Source: RGIG5952 sp045603485
GTDB lineage: Bacteria; Verrucomicrobiota; Kiritimatiellia; RFP12; JAAYLN01
DNA length: 64,000 bases
NCBI GenBank assembly: GCA_045603485.1
Contig: JAZUMF010000077.1
Coordinates: forward strand, 47,609 to 111,608
Reading direction: 5' to 3'
Shown: positions 1 through 8,981 of the stretch, piece by piece
Layout: each line of letters starts with the position of its first letter
Position numbering within the stretch: position 1 is the first letter of the stretch
The notes under the pieces: generated by a model
Seen by the model: only the letters and a program-made list of their open reading frames with translations
Database searches by the model: none
What the model was told of the DNA's origin: nothing
Translations under genes and position numbers: made by a program

Positions 1-1316
1 CTTATGGATGTTTTCTTTTCCTCCACTTCTACCTGTTCCTGCGTGATGTTGTCCAGCGAGTTTTTCTTTTTCCTAAACAACCCCAGAAATGGACTCACAA
101 TGCTACGGAACTTTCCCGAGGTTTCCGGCGTTCCGTCCCCGAGGTCGGAAAACAGGGGAGCATGCTCATCCTTTTCAACTGAAGATACGGTCCCTAAACC
201 TAAGTCTGAAGCGGTTTTGTCAGTTTTAGCTTCTGATTCTGACAAGGTGTGCTGGACAGTGTCCGAAGCATCATGACCATTGTGGATGTCTTCGCCACTT
301 GTCAGAGCCTTTTCGCCAGACGAACTGCTGGTGTTCACCTCTTCCGTGGAGTCGGACGGTGGTAGGTGGTCAATAGAGGAATCGGCAGGAGCAGTAGGTT
401 GGGGGGCTTGGGCTGTTTTCGGCAGCCTCCCTAATGGGGACGCACACAAAGCCTCTTCGTTCTTCCTCCTCATTGCTTCGCTATCTTCCTTCCATTTCTG
501 CTCGTCGAAAGGAGCTGGATGGACTCTCTTCAGGAGTTCAGGGACCTGAACGACGACCAAGGTGATGTCATCCGTTATTCCGTAGCCGGAACGGGTTTCC
601 TCATTGGAGAGATACTCGTTCCAGTAAGAACGCAACTCGTTCTCGTCCTGGTCGTTTTCCATGATACTTTCGAACATCGGCTTAAAGAACGGATAATAGA
701 CGCGATTCTTCATCCGTACCGACCCAACGGCTTTGTCCAGAAGACCGTCAGTCATCAATGCCAGAGCGGCCACGGGTTGTTTTGCGACGCTAAACTGCCA
801 GTTTTCCGCTCCACTTGACAGAGGAACCACACTGTTTGCTTCTTCCCCTTCGATACGGGTCGTGATCATGCTGTACGACCCATCATCAAAAAGAGCGACG
901 ATCCCATCATCCCCGATATGCCCGACATAGCAATTCCCGTTCTCTACCAGCACGGCTACTGTCAGGGTCGTGTCAAAGAGAAGAAATGGGATTTCTTTTT
1001 CGGTAGCTTCGGCCTCAATGTTGTCATAAGCCTGCTGGAAGGCCTTTTTGATCAATTCCGGTACTGTCTTGTCGGACAATTCCTGCAGGGAGGCCAGTTC
1101 TTGTCCAAGCATGTCCAGTACGGTTTTCACTGCAATTTTTGAACCGAATTCACTATAATCGCACGATCCGACGCCATCGGCAATCGCGGCAACAGACATT
1201 TCCAGCTTCAAGCGTTCGTTCAAAACGCCTATGGTCCCGCCACAATCTTGGCAATTCTTGCCGGATTTGACATGGGAATCTCCCTGCTGGGATATCGCGA
1301 AACGTCTTGTCTTCAT
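1..1316 (-). CDS. PP2C-family serine/threonine phosphatase, C-terminus beyond window
   Basis: Open reading frame from an ATG at 1316, with an in-frame stop just upstream and a GGAG about 10 bases before it, running off the left edge (438 codons visible). The N-terminus has the QGDSH...NCQDC start typical of the PP2C_2 branch, then ADGVGSC (about residue 45), GHIGDDG (about 130), LMTDGLLD (about 190) and GITDDITLV (about 250), which supply the metal-binding aspartates. After about residue 290 the protein is a Ser/Pro/Glu-rich linker that probably tethers a further domain. Such phosphatases remove phosphate from Ser/Thr and travel with TerY-type VWA proteins and a kinase (the TerY-P set). The two VWA genes lie directly upstream here. 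A partner kinase would be expected to the left of the window, which is inference. Confidence 0.9.
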   Translation of the reverse strand, partial: MKTRRFAISQQGDSHVKSGKNCQDCGGTIGVLNERLKLEMSVAAIADGVGSCDYSEFGSKIAVKTVLDMLGQELASLQELSDKTVPELIKKAFQQAYDNIEAEATEKEIPFLLFDTTLTVAVLVENGNCYVGHIGDDGIVALFDDGSYSMITTRIEGEEANSVVPLSSGAENWQFSVAKQPVAALALMTDGLLDKAVGSVRMKNRVYYPFFKPMFESIMENDQDENELRSYWNEYLSNEETRSGYGITDDITLVVVQVPELLKRVHPAPFDEQKWKEDSEAMRRKNEEALCASPLGRLPKTAQAPQPTAPADSSIDHLPPSDSTEEVNTSSSSGEKALTSGEDIHNGHDASDTVQHTLSESEAKTDKTASDLGLGTVSSVEKDEHAPLFSDLGDGTPETSGKFRSIVSPFLGLFRKKKNSLDNITQEQVEVEEKKTSI

Positions 1317-1468
1317 CTACTTTTGTCTCCGTCTTTTGATGGCTAGGTCTCCATGGACTTACGGAAAACCCGGGCACATTTTTTTGATGAATATGCCCGG
1401 ATACATGCCAATGCAATTCATCTGCCAACTGAAGTTTCCAACAATGTCTTGATCAACTTGCTGTTTCC
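1317..1468. other. Spacer between the VWA and PP2C genes
   Basis: The 152 bases between the TerY-like gene and the phosphatase hold no gene. I see the phosphatase ribosome-binding site (GGAG near 1327) but no convincing promoter or terminator. Confidence 0.5.
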
Positions 1469-2155
1469 TTACACGTCAATCGGGATGAAGTCAACTTTGA
1501 TGTTGTTGGTAGGAGCAGGCAGGTTTAACATCGAGCCGGGTTCGCTTTGCGATGCGGAAGAAACGCTTTGACTGAGATATTCAAAGACTGCGGCAAGATT
1601 GTCTTTGCCAACCCGAAGAATCATTCCGTTTTTGTGCATGCCGCCCAGTTCGGCGTCATTTACTTGATTGCCGACCGCAACGCCGAAGAATACGCACTTC
1701 TTGTTCTTCTGGGCTTCCAGCAATGCCTGGAACGATCCGTTGTCGGCGTCGTTTGAACCGCCATCGGTCAGCAGCCAAATCCAAGGCTGGTTGTATGTCA
1801 TGCCGTTCTTCTTGTAATCGTCTTTCCTCTCGGTTACACGACGCAACGCAAATTCGACAGCCTCGTGTGTGTGCGTCATGCCACCGCAGTTGATGCGCGG
1901 AATTTCCATTTTTTGGATGGGACCAAATGCGGACTGCTCACAGACGTTGTCATCAAAGGTAATCAGACAAATCTCAACCCGCCCGCGCGCGATATCATCG
2001 TCCATTATGGTCTGTTTCATTTCTGCTATGGCTTCCTCAAGCTCGCGTATGCAACCGCTCATGGAACCAGACGTATCAACCAGAACTGCACAGGCAAGAT
2101 GTTGTTCGCCGGTGTTTTCAACGGGAAGTCTAGGTTTTTCTTGGATAATTGGCAT
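1469..2155 (-). CDS. VWA-domain protein, TerY-like
   Basis: 228-aa von Willebrand factor A protein. The MIDAS metal site is complete: DTSGSMS near residue 27, the threonine in GGMTHTH near residue 93, and LLTDGGSND near residue 130. The arrangement is that of TerY, the VWA member of tellurite-resistance-type stress systems, which is found next to PP2C phosphatases and kinases. It is cytoplasmic, with no signal peptide or membrane segment. The C-terminus, after about residue 190, is a low-complexity tail. It starts 3 bases after the stop of a shorter VWA gene and is followed by the PP2C gene. A role as a metal-dependent adaptor for the phosphorylation partners or for the FtsK-like ATPases is inferred from context. 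Confidence 0.9.
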   Translation of the reverse strand: MPIIQEKPRLPVENTGEQHLACAVLVDTSGSMSGCIRELEEAIAEMKQTIMDDDIARGRVEICLITFDDNVCEQSAFGPIQKMEIPRINCGGMTHTHEAVEFALRRVTERKDDYKKNGMTYNQPWIWLLTDGGSNDADNGSFQALLEAQKNKKCVFFGVAVGNQVNDAELGGMHKNGMILRVGKDNLAAVFEYLSQSVSSASQSEPGSMLNLPAPTNNIKVDFIPIDV

Positions 2156-2158
2156 GAT

Positions 2159-2539
2159 TTATCTCCTTTCGCAACCGATCGCATACCGTTCTTCCGTGCC
2201 ATTCGCAAGCCAGATCGCCAGATCTGGCGGAACTTGCGAAAAGTAATTCATGGAAGTAGTTCTGCTCTCCGTTGACGAAAATGGTTGGGCAAACGGTAGG
2301 ATGGTCGTGCATCCGCAAACTTTGAGGTCCGGCAAAACGAATTCGTCCAGCGGAACGGAATCCACGATTACCCGAGCATGCGTCGAGAACGCGATGGCCG
2401 TCACGCTCGTCCCTTCGGCTGTGTCAGGGTTGGACTTTAGCGCCGAAACAAGCCCATCCACGCCGTTGCGCATGGACTGCAGCGGCTCCCCATGCATAGA
2501 CGCGGAAACGTCGAGGACTATGTAGATTGATGCGGTCAT
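2159..2539 (-). CDS. Half-length VWA-domain protein
   Basis: 126-aa protein whose first 80 residues are a clear VWA start: IYIVLDVSASM with the DxSxS part of the MIDAS near residue 10, then the CGCTT threonine segment near residue 78. A complete VWA domain needs another 80-100 residues, including a second aspartate strand (LxTDG). That part is absent and the last 45 residues match nothing I recognise. The gene lies between the 592-aa ATPase (2-base gap) and the full VWA gene (3-base gap), so it is part of the same translated series. It may be a remnant of a second TerY after an internal deletion, or a deliberately short subunit. No other frame restores the missing part. Confidence 0.7.
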   Translation of the reverse strand: MTASIYIVLDVSASMHGEPLQSMRNGVDGLVSALKSNPDTAEGTSVTAIAFSTHARVIVDSVPLDEFVLPDLKVCGCTTILPFAQPFSSTESRTTSMNYFSQVPPDLAIWLANGTEERYAIGCERR

Positions 2540-2541
2540 GG

Positions 2542-4320
2542 TTACTTATCAGGTTCTGCAAACGGCAGAATGGTTGCGTATCCGCCGCCGCGTATGCCGG
2601 AGCCGGAATAGAAAATGCTTTCGCCGGGATTGTCGAGCATGTCCGTTCCTTTGATGATGGGGCGAAGGTCGTTGGCACTTGTGTAGCCGAAGGCGATGCG
2701 GTGCGACATGGCCTTCAAGCCGTCGTCGCCAAGTATCTCCGTGGCTGCCGTGAAGTCGCGAACGAGGAGAATGACGGTGAACGCCTTATTCTTCGGGTCA
2801 AAAGCGGAATAGAGAACCCCCATGGCCGTGTCGGGATCTGGTGCGCTGTAGGAGTTCTCCCGGAAAAAGACATGGCCGGTTTGGTCAAAATTCTCAATGA
2901 CCAAGACGCGATTCCTCGCTTTGGAATCGCGCAAGGCCGCGAGTTTCTCGTAGACTTTGTCCGGTCCGTCACTCTGGCATAAGACCGTGAAACCGGGGGC
3001 CTTGAACGGCTTCTCGCGGAGCGGGTCGTAGAAGAGAACCTGCTTGTCCGCAAGGCATACCAGACTCCAGACGATGCTTTTCCGAAGTCCGCTCCATACG
3101 CCTTCCCGGCCATTTGAATCGCATTCGCCCGCGATGAGCAAATGGTCGCGGTAGACATCTCCGTAGAGCCGTAACATGAAGGCGTCGCCATCGAAATCGT
3201 CCGCCCTTCCCAACAGCAAGCCGACGGAAGGGCGCCCACCGACAGGTGCCGAGCCAATTGTCTTCTGGAAAACGGCAAATGGGGGCACCGGAGCGAGCGA
3301 CATACTGTCCACGACCTTGCAGGTGGGCAGGGCGGCGCCGGCAAGTCGCGGCTTGGCCGTCTCCATTGCCTTGCGGAACAAATCCACGTCTCCGGGAGAC
3401 TTGGTTTCGTTGTCGAAGAAGGGATGGACGAAAACACGGTTCATACCGTCCTCGCCGCGCGATTCATTCAAAATGCACTGAGGCTTGATTAGCGATTTGT
3501 CCGCGTTGTTTCCTGTGGCTAGCACGCCTGGAGCATGGGGCAATGCAAGCCGAATCGGCATCTGGCTCAGAATAACACCCGCATTGGAAGTTGTCAAAGC
3601 ATCCGTGCTCTGGGTGGCAAGCAGAATGTGAATACCATACGAACGCCCTTGTTGGAGGAGGGTGCACAGTTTAGTTGATGTCTCCTTGGAAAGATCAGGG
3701 TTGTCGAATATATGCGTGAATTCATCTGCAATAAAAAGGATACGCGGCATCTTCTTCCCAGTCTTCCTTCGCCATTCACCAATTTTCGTTGCACGAGCAC
3801 TCTTGAAAACACTGCTGCGGCGATTCATTTCTGCCATCATCTCATCCAGGTATTTGGAAGCAAAATGTGGAGAGGTACTAGCGAGAATCGCCTTTGCATG
3901 TGGTAGCCAAGCCTTCCCTTTCGCGTCAAGATACCGAAACGCCTCGTCACCATTCTTCATATCAAGCAGACAGATTTGCAGTTCGTCCGGCGAGTAGCGA
4001 TGGCAAAGCGAACAGATCATTACATGAATAAGGTTTGACTTCCCGCCGCCGGAAATGCCGCCTATCAAGGCGTGGGCGGGGTATTCCACGAAGCGTATGT
4101 TCACAGGATTCCCAGATTCTTCCCACCCAATGACCGCCTCGATCCCGTCAATTGACGACCCCGACCATTGGGGAACGCCGTCGAAAAGATCGTTAAACAC
4201 ATGGGCAGCCCGTGCCGCACGTTTCTCCAGGCAATCAATATACGCGTTGCAAACCTGCGAAGTGGGCCGTTGCTCGTTCTCATCAATAGACTTTTCTACG
4301 GATTTGTCGTCGTCAATCAT
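2542..4320 (-). CDS. FtsK/SpoIIIE-type ATPase, second of a tandem pair
   Basis: 592-aa P-loop ATPase of the FtsK-HerA family as used in type VII (ESX) secretion. The Walker A is GISGGGKSN near residue 90, the Walker B is PRILFIADEF near residue 192, and LLATQSTD follows as the sensor strand. After residue 340 comes a second, degenerate ATPase fold with no usable Walker A and VLVIENFD in place of a Walker B. The start codon overlaps the stop of the preceding ATPase (ATGA). The protein looks like a duplicate of the C-terminal half of that neighbour: residues about 22-73 are almost identical to it while the rest has diverged. There are no membrane segments. It probably hexamerises with, or regulates, the larger ATPase (inference). 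Confidence 0.88.
   Translation of the reverse strand: MIDDDKSVEKSIDENEQRPTSQVCNAYIDCLEKRAARAAHVFNDLFDGVPQWSGSSIDGIEAVIGWEESGNPVNIRFVEYPAHALIGGISGGGKSNLIHVMICSLCHRYSPDELQICLLDMKNGDEAFRYLDAKGKAWLPHAKAILASTSPHFASKYLDEMMAEMNRRSSVFKSARATKIGEWRRKTGKKMPRILFIADEFTHIFDNPDLSKETSTKLCTLLQQGRSYGIHILLATQSTDALTTSNAGVILSQMPIRLALPHAPGVLATGNNADKSLIKPQCILNESRGEDGMNRVFVHPFFDNETKSPGDVDLFRKAMETAKPRLAGAALPTCKVVDSMSLAPVPPFAVFQKTIGSAPVGGRPSVGLLLGRADDFDGDAFMLRLYGDVYRDHLLIAGECDSNGREGVWSGLRKSIVWSLVCLADKQVLFYDPLREKPFKAPGFTVLCQSDGPDKVYEKLAALRDSKARNRVLVIENFDQTGHVFFRENSYSAPDPDTAMGVLYSAFDPKNKAFTVILLVRDFTAATEILGDDGLKAMSHRIAFGYTSANDLRPIIKGTDMLDNPGESIFYSGSGIRGGGYATILPFAEPDK
4103..4258. repeat. 156-bp patch shared by the two ATPase genes, copy 1
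   Basis: Matches 5899-6054 in the same orientation with 4 mismatches in 156 bases by my count. Sequence on either side has diverged far more. It encodes the segment just before the Walker A domain. Confidence 0.9.
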
Positions 4321-7300
4321 GGCGTGCCTCCTTTTGGCGGAACAATGTACGGAAGAAATGTTCGGAACCCGCCACCAGTCGTAGGCGCACTGTAAAAAAC
4401 ACTAGAACAGGGATTATCAAGTATTTCCGTGCCCTTAATGACGGCACGGAGTGCCGTAGACGTCTCTTGCCCAAAAGCGATGCGATGAGACATGCATTTC
4501 CATCCCTTGTCTCCGAGCATTTCTTCGGTCATGGCAGAATCACGGGCGAAAAGCACAACAGAGAATGCGTGATTCTTACGATCAAATGCGGAACGAAAGA
4601 TTCCAGCCGTAGAGGAGTCGTCAACAGAACCGCCGAACGGATCGGCATCCTCCGGCATGAGGAATGTCGCTCTATCAAAATTCTCTACAACGAAAACACG
4701 ATGCTTCGCTTTAGAGGTTTTCAACGTATCAAGCTTTGTTTTGAGCGTGTTCTCATCCGAATCTGCGCCAAGGACATCAAGTCCCGGAACGCTTCGGAAA
4801 GGATGATCCATAAGCGGATTGTAGAACAAGACCTGATGAGACGGAAGTAGCGAAAGGCTCGTCAGTACGCTAACTCTGAGGCCATCCCATACCCCCTTGC
4901 GATTTTCAGGGTCCTTTGCAGCTACAATTAGAAGATGGTCGTTATGTGCATCGCCGCTTATTGGCACAAGGAAAGGTCGAGCGGAGAAATCGTCCGTCTT
5001 ACCAAGTAGAAGATTGAACCGAGGCCTTGCACCTGGAGGTTCGGGGCCGAGTAGGGTGCGGAAGTCCGCCGGCGGAGGAACTATCTGCAACGAAACACCA
5101 TCAACGATTCTACATACAGGCAGTCCGGCGCGCCCGATTCTCGAAAGCTCGGCGGCAACGGCACTGCGATAGAGTTCCACATCCGTCGGCTTTCTTGTCT
5201 CGTTGTCGAAAAATGGGTGTTTGAATACTACGTTCTTACCTTCGGCACCGCTAAACTCGTTCAATATTGCTTGAGGTATGACAAGTGTTTCGGCATCAGT
5301 ATTGCCGTGCGAGAGGACTCCTTTCGCCTCTGGAAGCGCAAGTCGAAGTGTTGTCTGGCTCAAGATCACGCTTGCATTTGAGGTCACGAGTGAATCCGTG
5401 CTCTGTGTCGCAAGCAGAACGTGTATCCCGCATGAACGCCCAATGTTTAACAGATCAGCCAGCTTCCTTGCGGATTCCTTGGAACTGTCGGCATCGGCAA
5501 AGATTCTTGTGAACTCATCCGCGATTACAAGTATCCTCGGCATCTTTTTGCCAGTGGCTCGCCTCCACCCAGAGATGTTGCCCGCACCATCACGCTTAAA
5601 TTGGTCATTCCTGTTTTCTCTCTCACGAGATATCTCGTCAAGGAATGTCGATGCGAAATGTGGCGAATCGCTTGCCAGTATCGCACGAGCGTGTGGCAAC
5701 CATGCTCTGCCATGTGTATCATCCAAATAACGGAATGCCTCCACACCGTCCTTCATGTCAAGAAGCCATATTTGCAGTTCTTCTGGAGAATACCGATGGC
5801 ATAGCGAACAGATTATTACATGGATGAGATTTGATTTTCCGCCACCGCTCTTGCCGCCAATAAGTCCGTGCTGATTATCCCCACCGATACGAATATGAAC
5901 AGGATTCCCAGATTCTTCCCACCCAATGACCGCCTCGATCCCGTCAATTGACGACTCCGACCATTGGGGAACGCCGTCAAAAAGATCGTTAAACACATGG
6001 GCAGCCCGTGCCGCACGTTTCTCCAGGCAATCAATATACGCATTGCAAATCTGCCCAACCGTTGTATTGGGAGGCATCCTCATTGGAATGTGCTGAAGAG
6101 AAAGCGAGGCACCTTTTTGTGCCCACTTAGAAGCATCTACGGGGTTTCTGTTAACCTCCCAGGATTCCACTTGAGCGCGAAGCCGATCATCGAGTTCGGC
6201 AATGCCATCCTCCGAAAATATTACGTTAACGCCCGAAGTCGCCCCATTGACTATAAGATTTCCCAGCTCGTTCACATCCTGCCAATCCCAGCCCCTAAAG
6301 GAATAGACTACTAGAATCTTGCACGGCAGAGGGTTTTTAGGATGGTGAGAATTGTATTCAGCCCAAGTCCTGTCTGTTGCGCCAAATTTACCGGAGCTTG
6401 CAAGGTCGGCAATGTAATCGCCATGCTCTTTCAATACAGAATGCAGTTCGTCGATGCGCGGTACCAGACGAAATGTCCCCATGCTGGATTTCAACCCGTT
6501 GAACACGCTTCCATTTGCCCCTCCAGCGGCTTGGTCTATGATGGTTATCTGCACCGAACCGGCTGGTAATGCACAAAGCAAGCGAAGCAAAAAAGGCGCT
6601 ATCTCTGAAGCGTCGGCAAAACGCCTCGGATTGGAGAACGGAAATGTTGTTGGCATTGGGACATAATATGTTCGTCCACCGATAACGAAGGCACACGCGT
6701 CAGCAATAATAAACGAGGGGAACGTATCTGTGCTGTTTATATCGGATGCCGTCAGTCTTTCAGTGGGTTTTTGGAGAGCCGTCAATCTTGCAGCCGCCGA
6801 CTCCAACTGCTCAAGATATGCTCCCAACATTCCCTGTTCCTCGTTCAAGGCGTCACCCTTTGAAGGGGAAACGACATACCGTGAGCCTGCCATCCTCAAC
6901 GTAAATGACAGTCTTGATTTAGGTACTATTTCTATGTGCGCACTTTGGGCTTTCTGCAATGCCTTGTTCGCTTCGTTTTGGCTCGACTGAATACTTGAAC
7001 GGCGAGCAGCCTCATCCTTCTTCGCCTTGCTGAGCGAGTCTGCCATTCCTGTCAATTCTGAAGCCACGTGGTTAAGACGTTTGATATTTTTGTTATTTCG
7101 TCGGAGATTGTCGTTAACCTGGTTGGCAATACCCTGATACCACTGGTCGATTTCATCTATCAGCGCAAGGCGACTTTTCATCCACCCAGGACGACGACCG
7201 AGTTTGGTCTCCATTTCCTTCAAACGATTACGCGCCATCGCGATATTCTGGCGAAACGACACATCAAGATTAGATAGAAATTTCTCCTCTGAATTAACGC

Positions 7301-8126
7301 AACGTGAGGTGTCGTTTCCACATTTCTGATGCACGGAAATCAACCGTTGCACATCACTCGCCCTGCGATTGAATTCGTCAACATCAAATTTCCGGCCCAA
7401 TAACGCATTAAGATTAGACACTTGACGCAATGCCACATCCAATGCCTCTGCTACCTCTTTGACCTTGACGTATGCAATCCCGCAAGAGCGCAAGGCAGGA
7501 AACATTTTCTCCCGATAAATCTCAAACGACTCTTGATAGTTCTTCCAAAGTGCAGAAGCACCCGAATCATGTGTTGGAGAAGTTGTTGTAATAGAAGCAG
7601 TCATAGCAGCAGCTGGGGCAGTTGTCGTGATAGACGCCGAACTGGTCGTCAGTCTTGATGGTATTGGATGCGATGGTGACGATGCAGCGGGACTGGCAGT
7701 ATGTGGAATTGTCTTTACTGCAGCCGCACTCGGCAGACCAGAATATGGTATCGGCGCCGCCTTCGTTCCGCACAATGCAACTTTCGAGGAAGCCGCATAC
7801 GAGGGATGCGGCGTTGCAAATGAAGGCTTTGCTGCGGTCGACAATGACGCGATAGTTCCAGTGTCTTCAGGCAAGCCAATTTCACGCTCTAGATTCCTCA
7901 AATCCTCTGCTATCTCCACGCCGCCTTTGGGGAAAAGTTTCTTTATCCTATCATCACAATCCGATGCGGCCTTCATTATCTTATCGCACGAAACCGAGAA
8001 AGTCGTAAGCATGCCACTAGTATTGGAAAACATCTGGTTAACGGCATCAAAGACACCACCGGAAAAGTTTTTTTGAACGTTCCGAGACGAATGAGAGAAT
8101 GAATTAAGGGCACTAGACAAACGCAT
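4317..8126 (-). CDS. EssC-like multidomain FtsK/SpoIIIE ATPase
   Basis: 1269-aa protein, the likely motor of a type VII-like export system. Residues 1-85 are helical and resemble a WXG100 hairpin, 90-190 form a Ser/Thr/Ala/Pro-rich linker, and 190-390 are coiled coil. Residues about 480-650 form a degenerate ATPase fold without a P-loop. Residues about 700-960 are the canonical FtsK domain (Walker A GGKSGGGKSN, Walker B PRILVIADEF, sensor LLATQSTD), and 990-1269 another degenerate copy with VFVVENFD. Three tandem ATPase folds with one or more inactive resemble EssC/EccC. No FHA domain or transmembrane pair is visible, unlike Firmicute EssC. It lies directly downstream of the WXG100-sized genes and overlaps the second ATPase by ATGA. 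The export role is inferred from domain content and neighbours. Confidence 0.87.
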   Translation of the reverse strand: MRLSSALNSFSHSSRNVQKNFSGGVFDAVNQMFSNTSGMLTTFSVSCDKIMKAASDCDDRIKKLFPKGGVEIAEDLRNLEREIGLPEDTGTIASLSTAAKPSFATPHPSYAASSKVALCGTKAAPIPYSGLPSAAAVKTIPHTASPAASSPSHPIPSRLTTSSASITTTAPAAAMTASITTTSPTHDSGASALWKNYQESFEIYREKMFPALRSCGIAYVKVKEVAEALDVALRQVSNLNALLGRKFDVDEFNRRASDVQRLISVHQKCGNDTSRCVNSEEKFLSNLDVSFRQNIAMARNRLKEMETKLGRRPGWMKSRLALIDEIDQWYQGIANQVNDNLRRNNKNIKRLNHVASELTGMADSLSKAKKDEAARRSSIQSSQNEANKALQKAQSAHIEIVPKSRLSFTLRMAGSRYVVSPSKGDALNEEQGMLGAYLEQLESAAARLTALQKPTERLTASDINSTDTFPSFIIADACAFVIGGRTYYVPMPTTFPFSNPRRFADASEIAPFLLRLLCALPAGSVQITIIDQAAGGANGSVFNGLKSSMGTFRLVPRIDELHSVLKEHGDYIADLASSGKFGATDRTWAEYNSHHPKNPLPCKILVVYSFRGWDWQDVNELGNLIVNGATSGVNVIFSEDGIAELDDRLRAQVESWEVNRNPVDASKWAQKGASLSLQHIPMRMPPNTTVGQICNAYIDCLEKRAARAAHVFNDLFDGVPQWSESSIDGIEAVIGWEESGNPVHIRIGGDNQHGLIGGKSGGGKSNLIHVIICSLCHRYSPEELQIWLLDMKDGVEAFRYLDDTHGRAWLPHARAILASDSPHFASTFLDEISRERENRNDQFKRDGAGNISGWRRATGKKMPRILVIADEFTRIFADADSSKESARKLADLLNIGRSCGIHVLLATQSTDSLVTSNASVILSQTTLRLALPEAKGVLSHGNTDAETLVIPQAILNEFSGAEGKNVVFKHPFFDNETRKPTDVELYRSAVAAELSRIGRAGLPVCRIVDGVSLQIVPPPADFRTLLGPEPPGARPRFNLLLGKTDDFSARPFLVPISGDAHNDHLLIVAAKDPENRKGVWDGLRVSVLTSLSLLPSHQVLFYNPLMDHPFRSVPGLDVLGADSDENTLKTKLDTLKTSKAKHRVFVVENFDRATFLMPEDADPFGGSVDDSSTAGIFRSAFDRKNHAFSVVLFARDSAMTEEMLGDKGWKCMSHRIAFGQETSTALRAVIKGTEILDNPCSSVFYSAPTTGGGFRTFLPYIVPPKGGTP
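5899..6054. repeat. 156-bp patch shared by the two ATPase genes, copy 2
   Basis: Partner of 4103-4258 (offset 1796 bases), 97% identical over 156 bases, inside the larger ATPase gene. Confidence 0.9.
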
Positions 8127-8132
8127 TCTTCA

Positions 8133-8675
8133 TCACCTCCCTGGATATGAACGACAGAGCCTCTGGGCTTGATTAACTCGATATTCCTTCCAACGATCCC
8201 GTGCATTTCTCACGTTCTGCCCGTCGCTCTCAAGTTTTCTGATTATTTTAATTAGTTCGTCTCGCGTCTCTTCTAATTTACTTTTCGTTTCCTTGTATCT
8301 TTGCAACGCTTCAAACAACCTCTTGCATTTCGCCTCCCACATCTTGACATCGGCATTGCACTTGGCGACTTGAGAAGCTGCGGCACTTTCCTGAGACGTG
8401 CCATGTTTACATGAAGACAACGCCATCTGCGCATGGCTTAATGCATCTTTTGCCTTCTGGAGTTCGGTTTGCGCCTGCTTTAGCGTTTGTTCCAATCGCT
8501 TTATAGCTTTATCTACCTTTTGAACAAGGTCCTGGTATGTCGCAAGCTTGCTCTTCAACTCCTGCATTCGGTTATAGAGTTTTTCTTCCGCCGCTTTGAT
8601 GGCGGCTTCCCCATCATTCTTCGCTTGCTCTAGCGCAGCTACTTGCCCGGCACGTAGGGTATCTGTGAGTCCCAT
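8133..8675 (-). CDS. Coiled-coil protein of the T7SS-like cluster
   Basis: 180-aa protein made almost wholly of charged heptad-like helix (Lys/Glu/Ala/Leu-rich from residue 10 to 165), with no signal peptide and no membrane segment. I recognise no family. It lies 6 bases before the large ATPase gene and 10 bases after the second WXG100-like gene, so it belongs to the same transcript. Length and composition would suit a chaperone or a longer LXG/WXG-type substrate of the export motor, but no YxxxD/E-type C-terminal signal is evident. The C-terminus is basic (ends in SYPGR). Function unknown. Confidence 0.8.
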   Translation of the reverse strand: MGLTDTLRAGQVAALEQAKNDGEAAIKAAEEKLYNRMQELKSKLATYQDLVQKVDKAIKRLEQTLKQAQTELQKAKDALSHAQMALSSCKHGTSQESAAASQVAKCNADVKMWEAKCKRLFEALQRYKETKSKLEETRDELIKIIRKLESDGQNVRNARDRWKEYRVNQAQRLCRSYPGR

Positions 8676-8685
8676 AATAAGTTCC

Positions 8686-8967
8686 TTACATTTTTGTCTT
8701 CGCTATGCGAATCCAAGCCAAGACTTCATCCAATTTATTTATGACACTAGAGCTCAAATACTCCACTTGAGAGTGAAGCAAGCTGACATTCTTGTCAACT
8801 TCAGTTTTAATTGCAGTAAATTGCTCTCCAGAACATATACTTGCCATATGATCGAGTCCAGATTTCATGCTATCCGCCGTGGCCAACAGTTCCTTGATGG
8901 AACTTTCTACGGCAGACTTACACTGCAACACAGCTCTTTCACTAACCCAAATTCCGTCATCAGCCAT
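8686..8967 (-). CDS. WXG100-like small helical protein 1
   Basis: 93-aa all-helical protein whose two amphipathic helices are separated near residues 45-50 (CSGEQF), the size and layout of ESAT-6/WXG100 proteins. The exact W-x-G turn is not present, so the assignment rests on length, predicted hairpin form, position next to an EssC-like ATPase and pairing with the next similar gene. WXG100 proteins are exported as dimers by type VII systems. The ribosome-binding site is AGGAGG just before the ATG. It could instead be a generic coiled-coil protein. Confidence 0.65.
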   Translation of the reverse strand: MADDGIWVSERAVLQCKSAVESSIKELLATADSMKSGLDHMASICSGEQFTAIKTEVDKNVSLLHSQVEYLSSSVINKLDEVLAWIRIAKTKM

Positions 8968-8981
8968 ATTGCCCTCCTAAA

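Noticed and set aside
280..2525. Several plus-strand frames of 65-150 aa over the VWA and PP2C genes
   Set aside because: They are antisense to genes with clear motifs and have shadow-like composition without ribosome sites.
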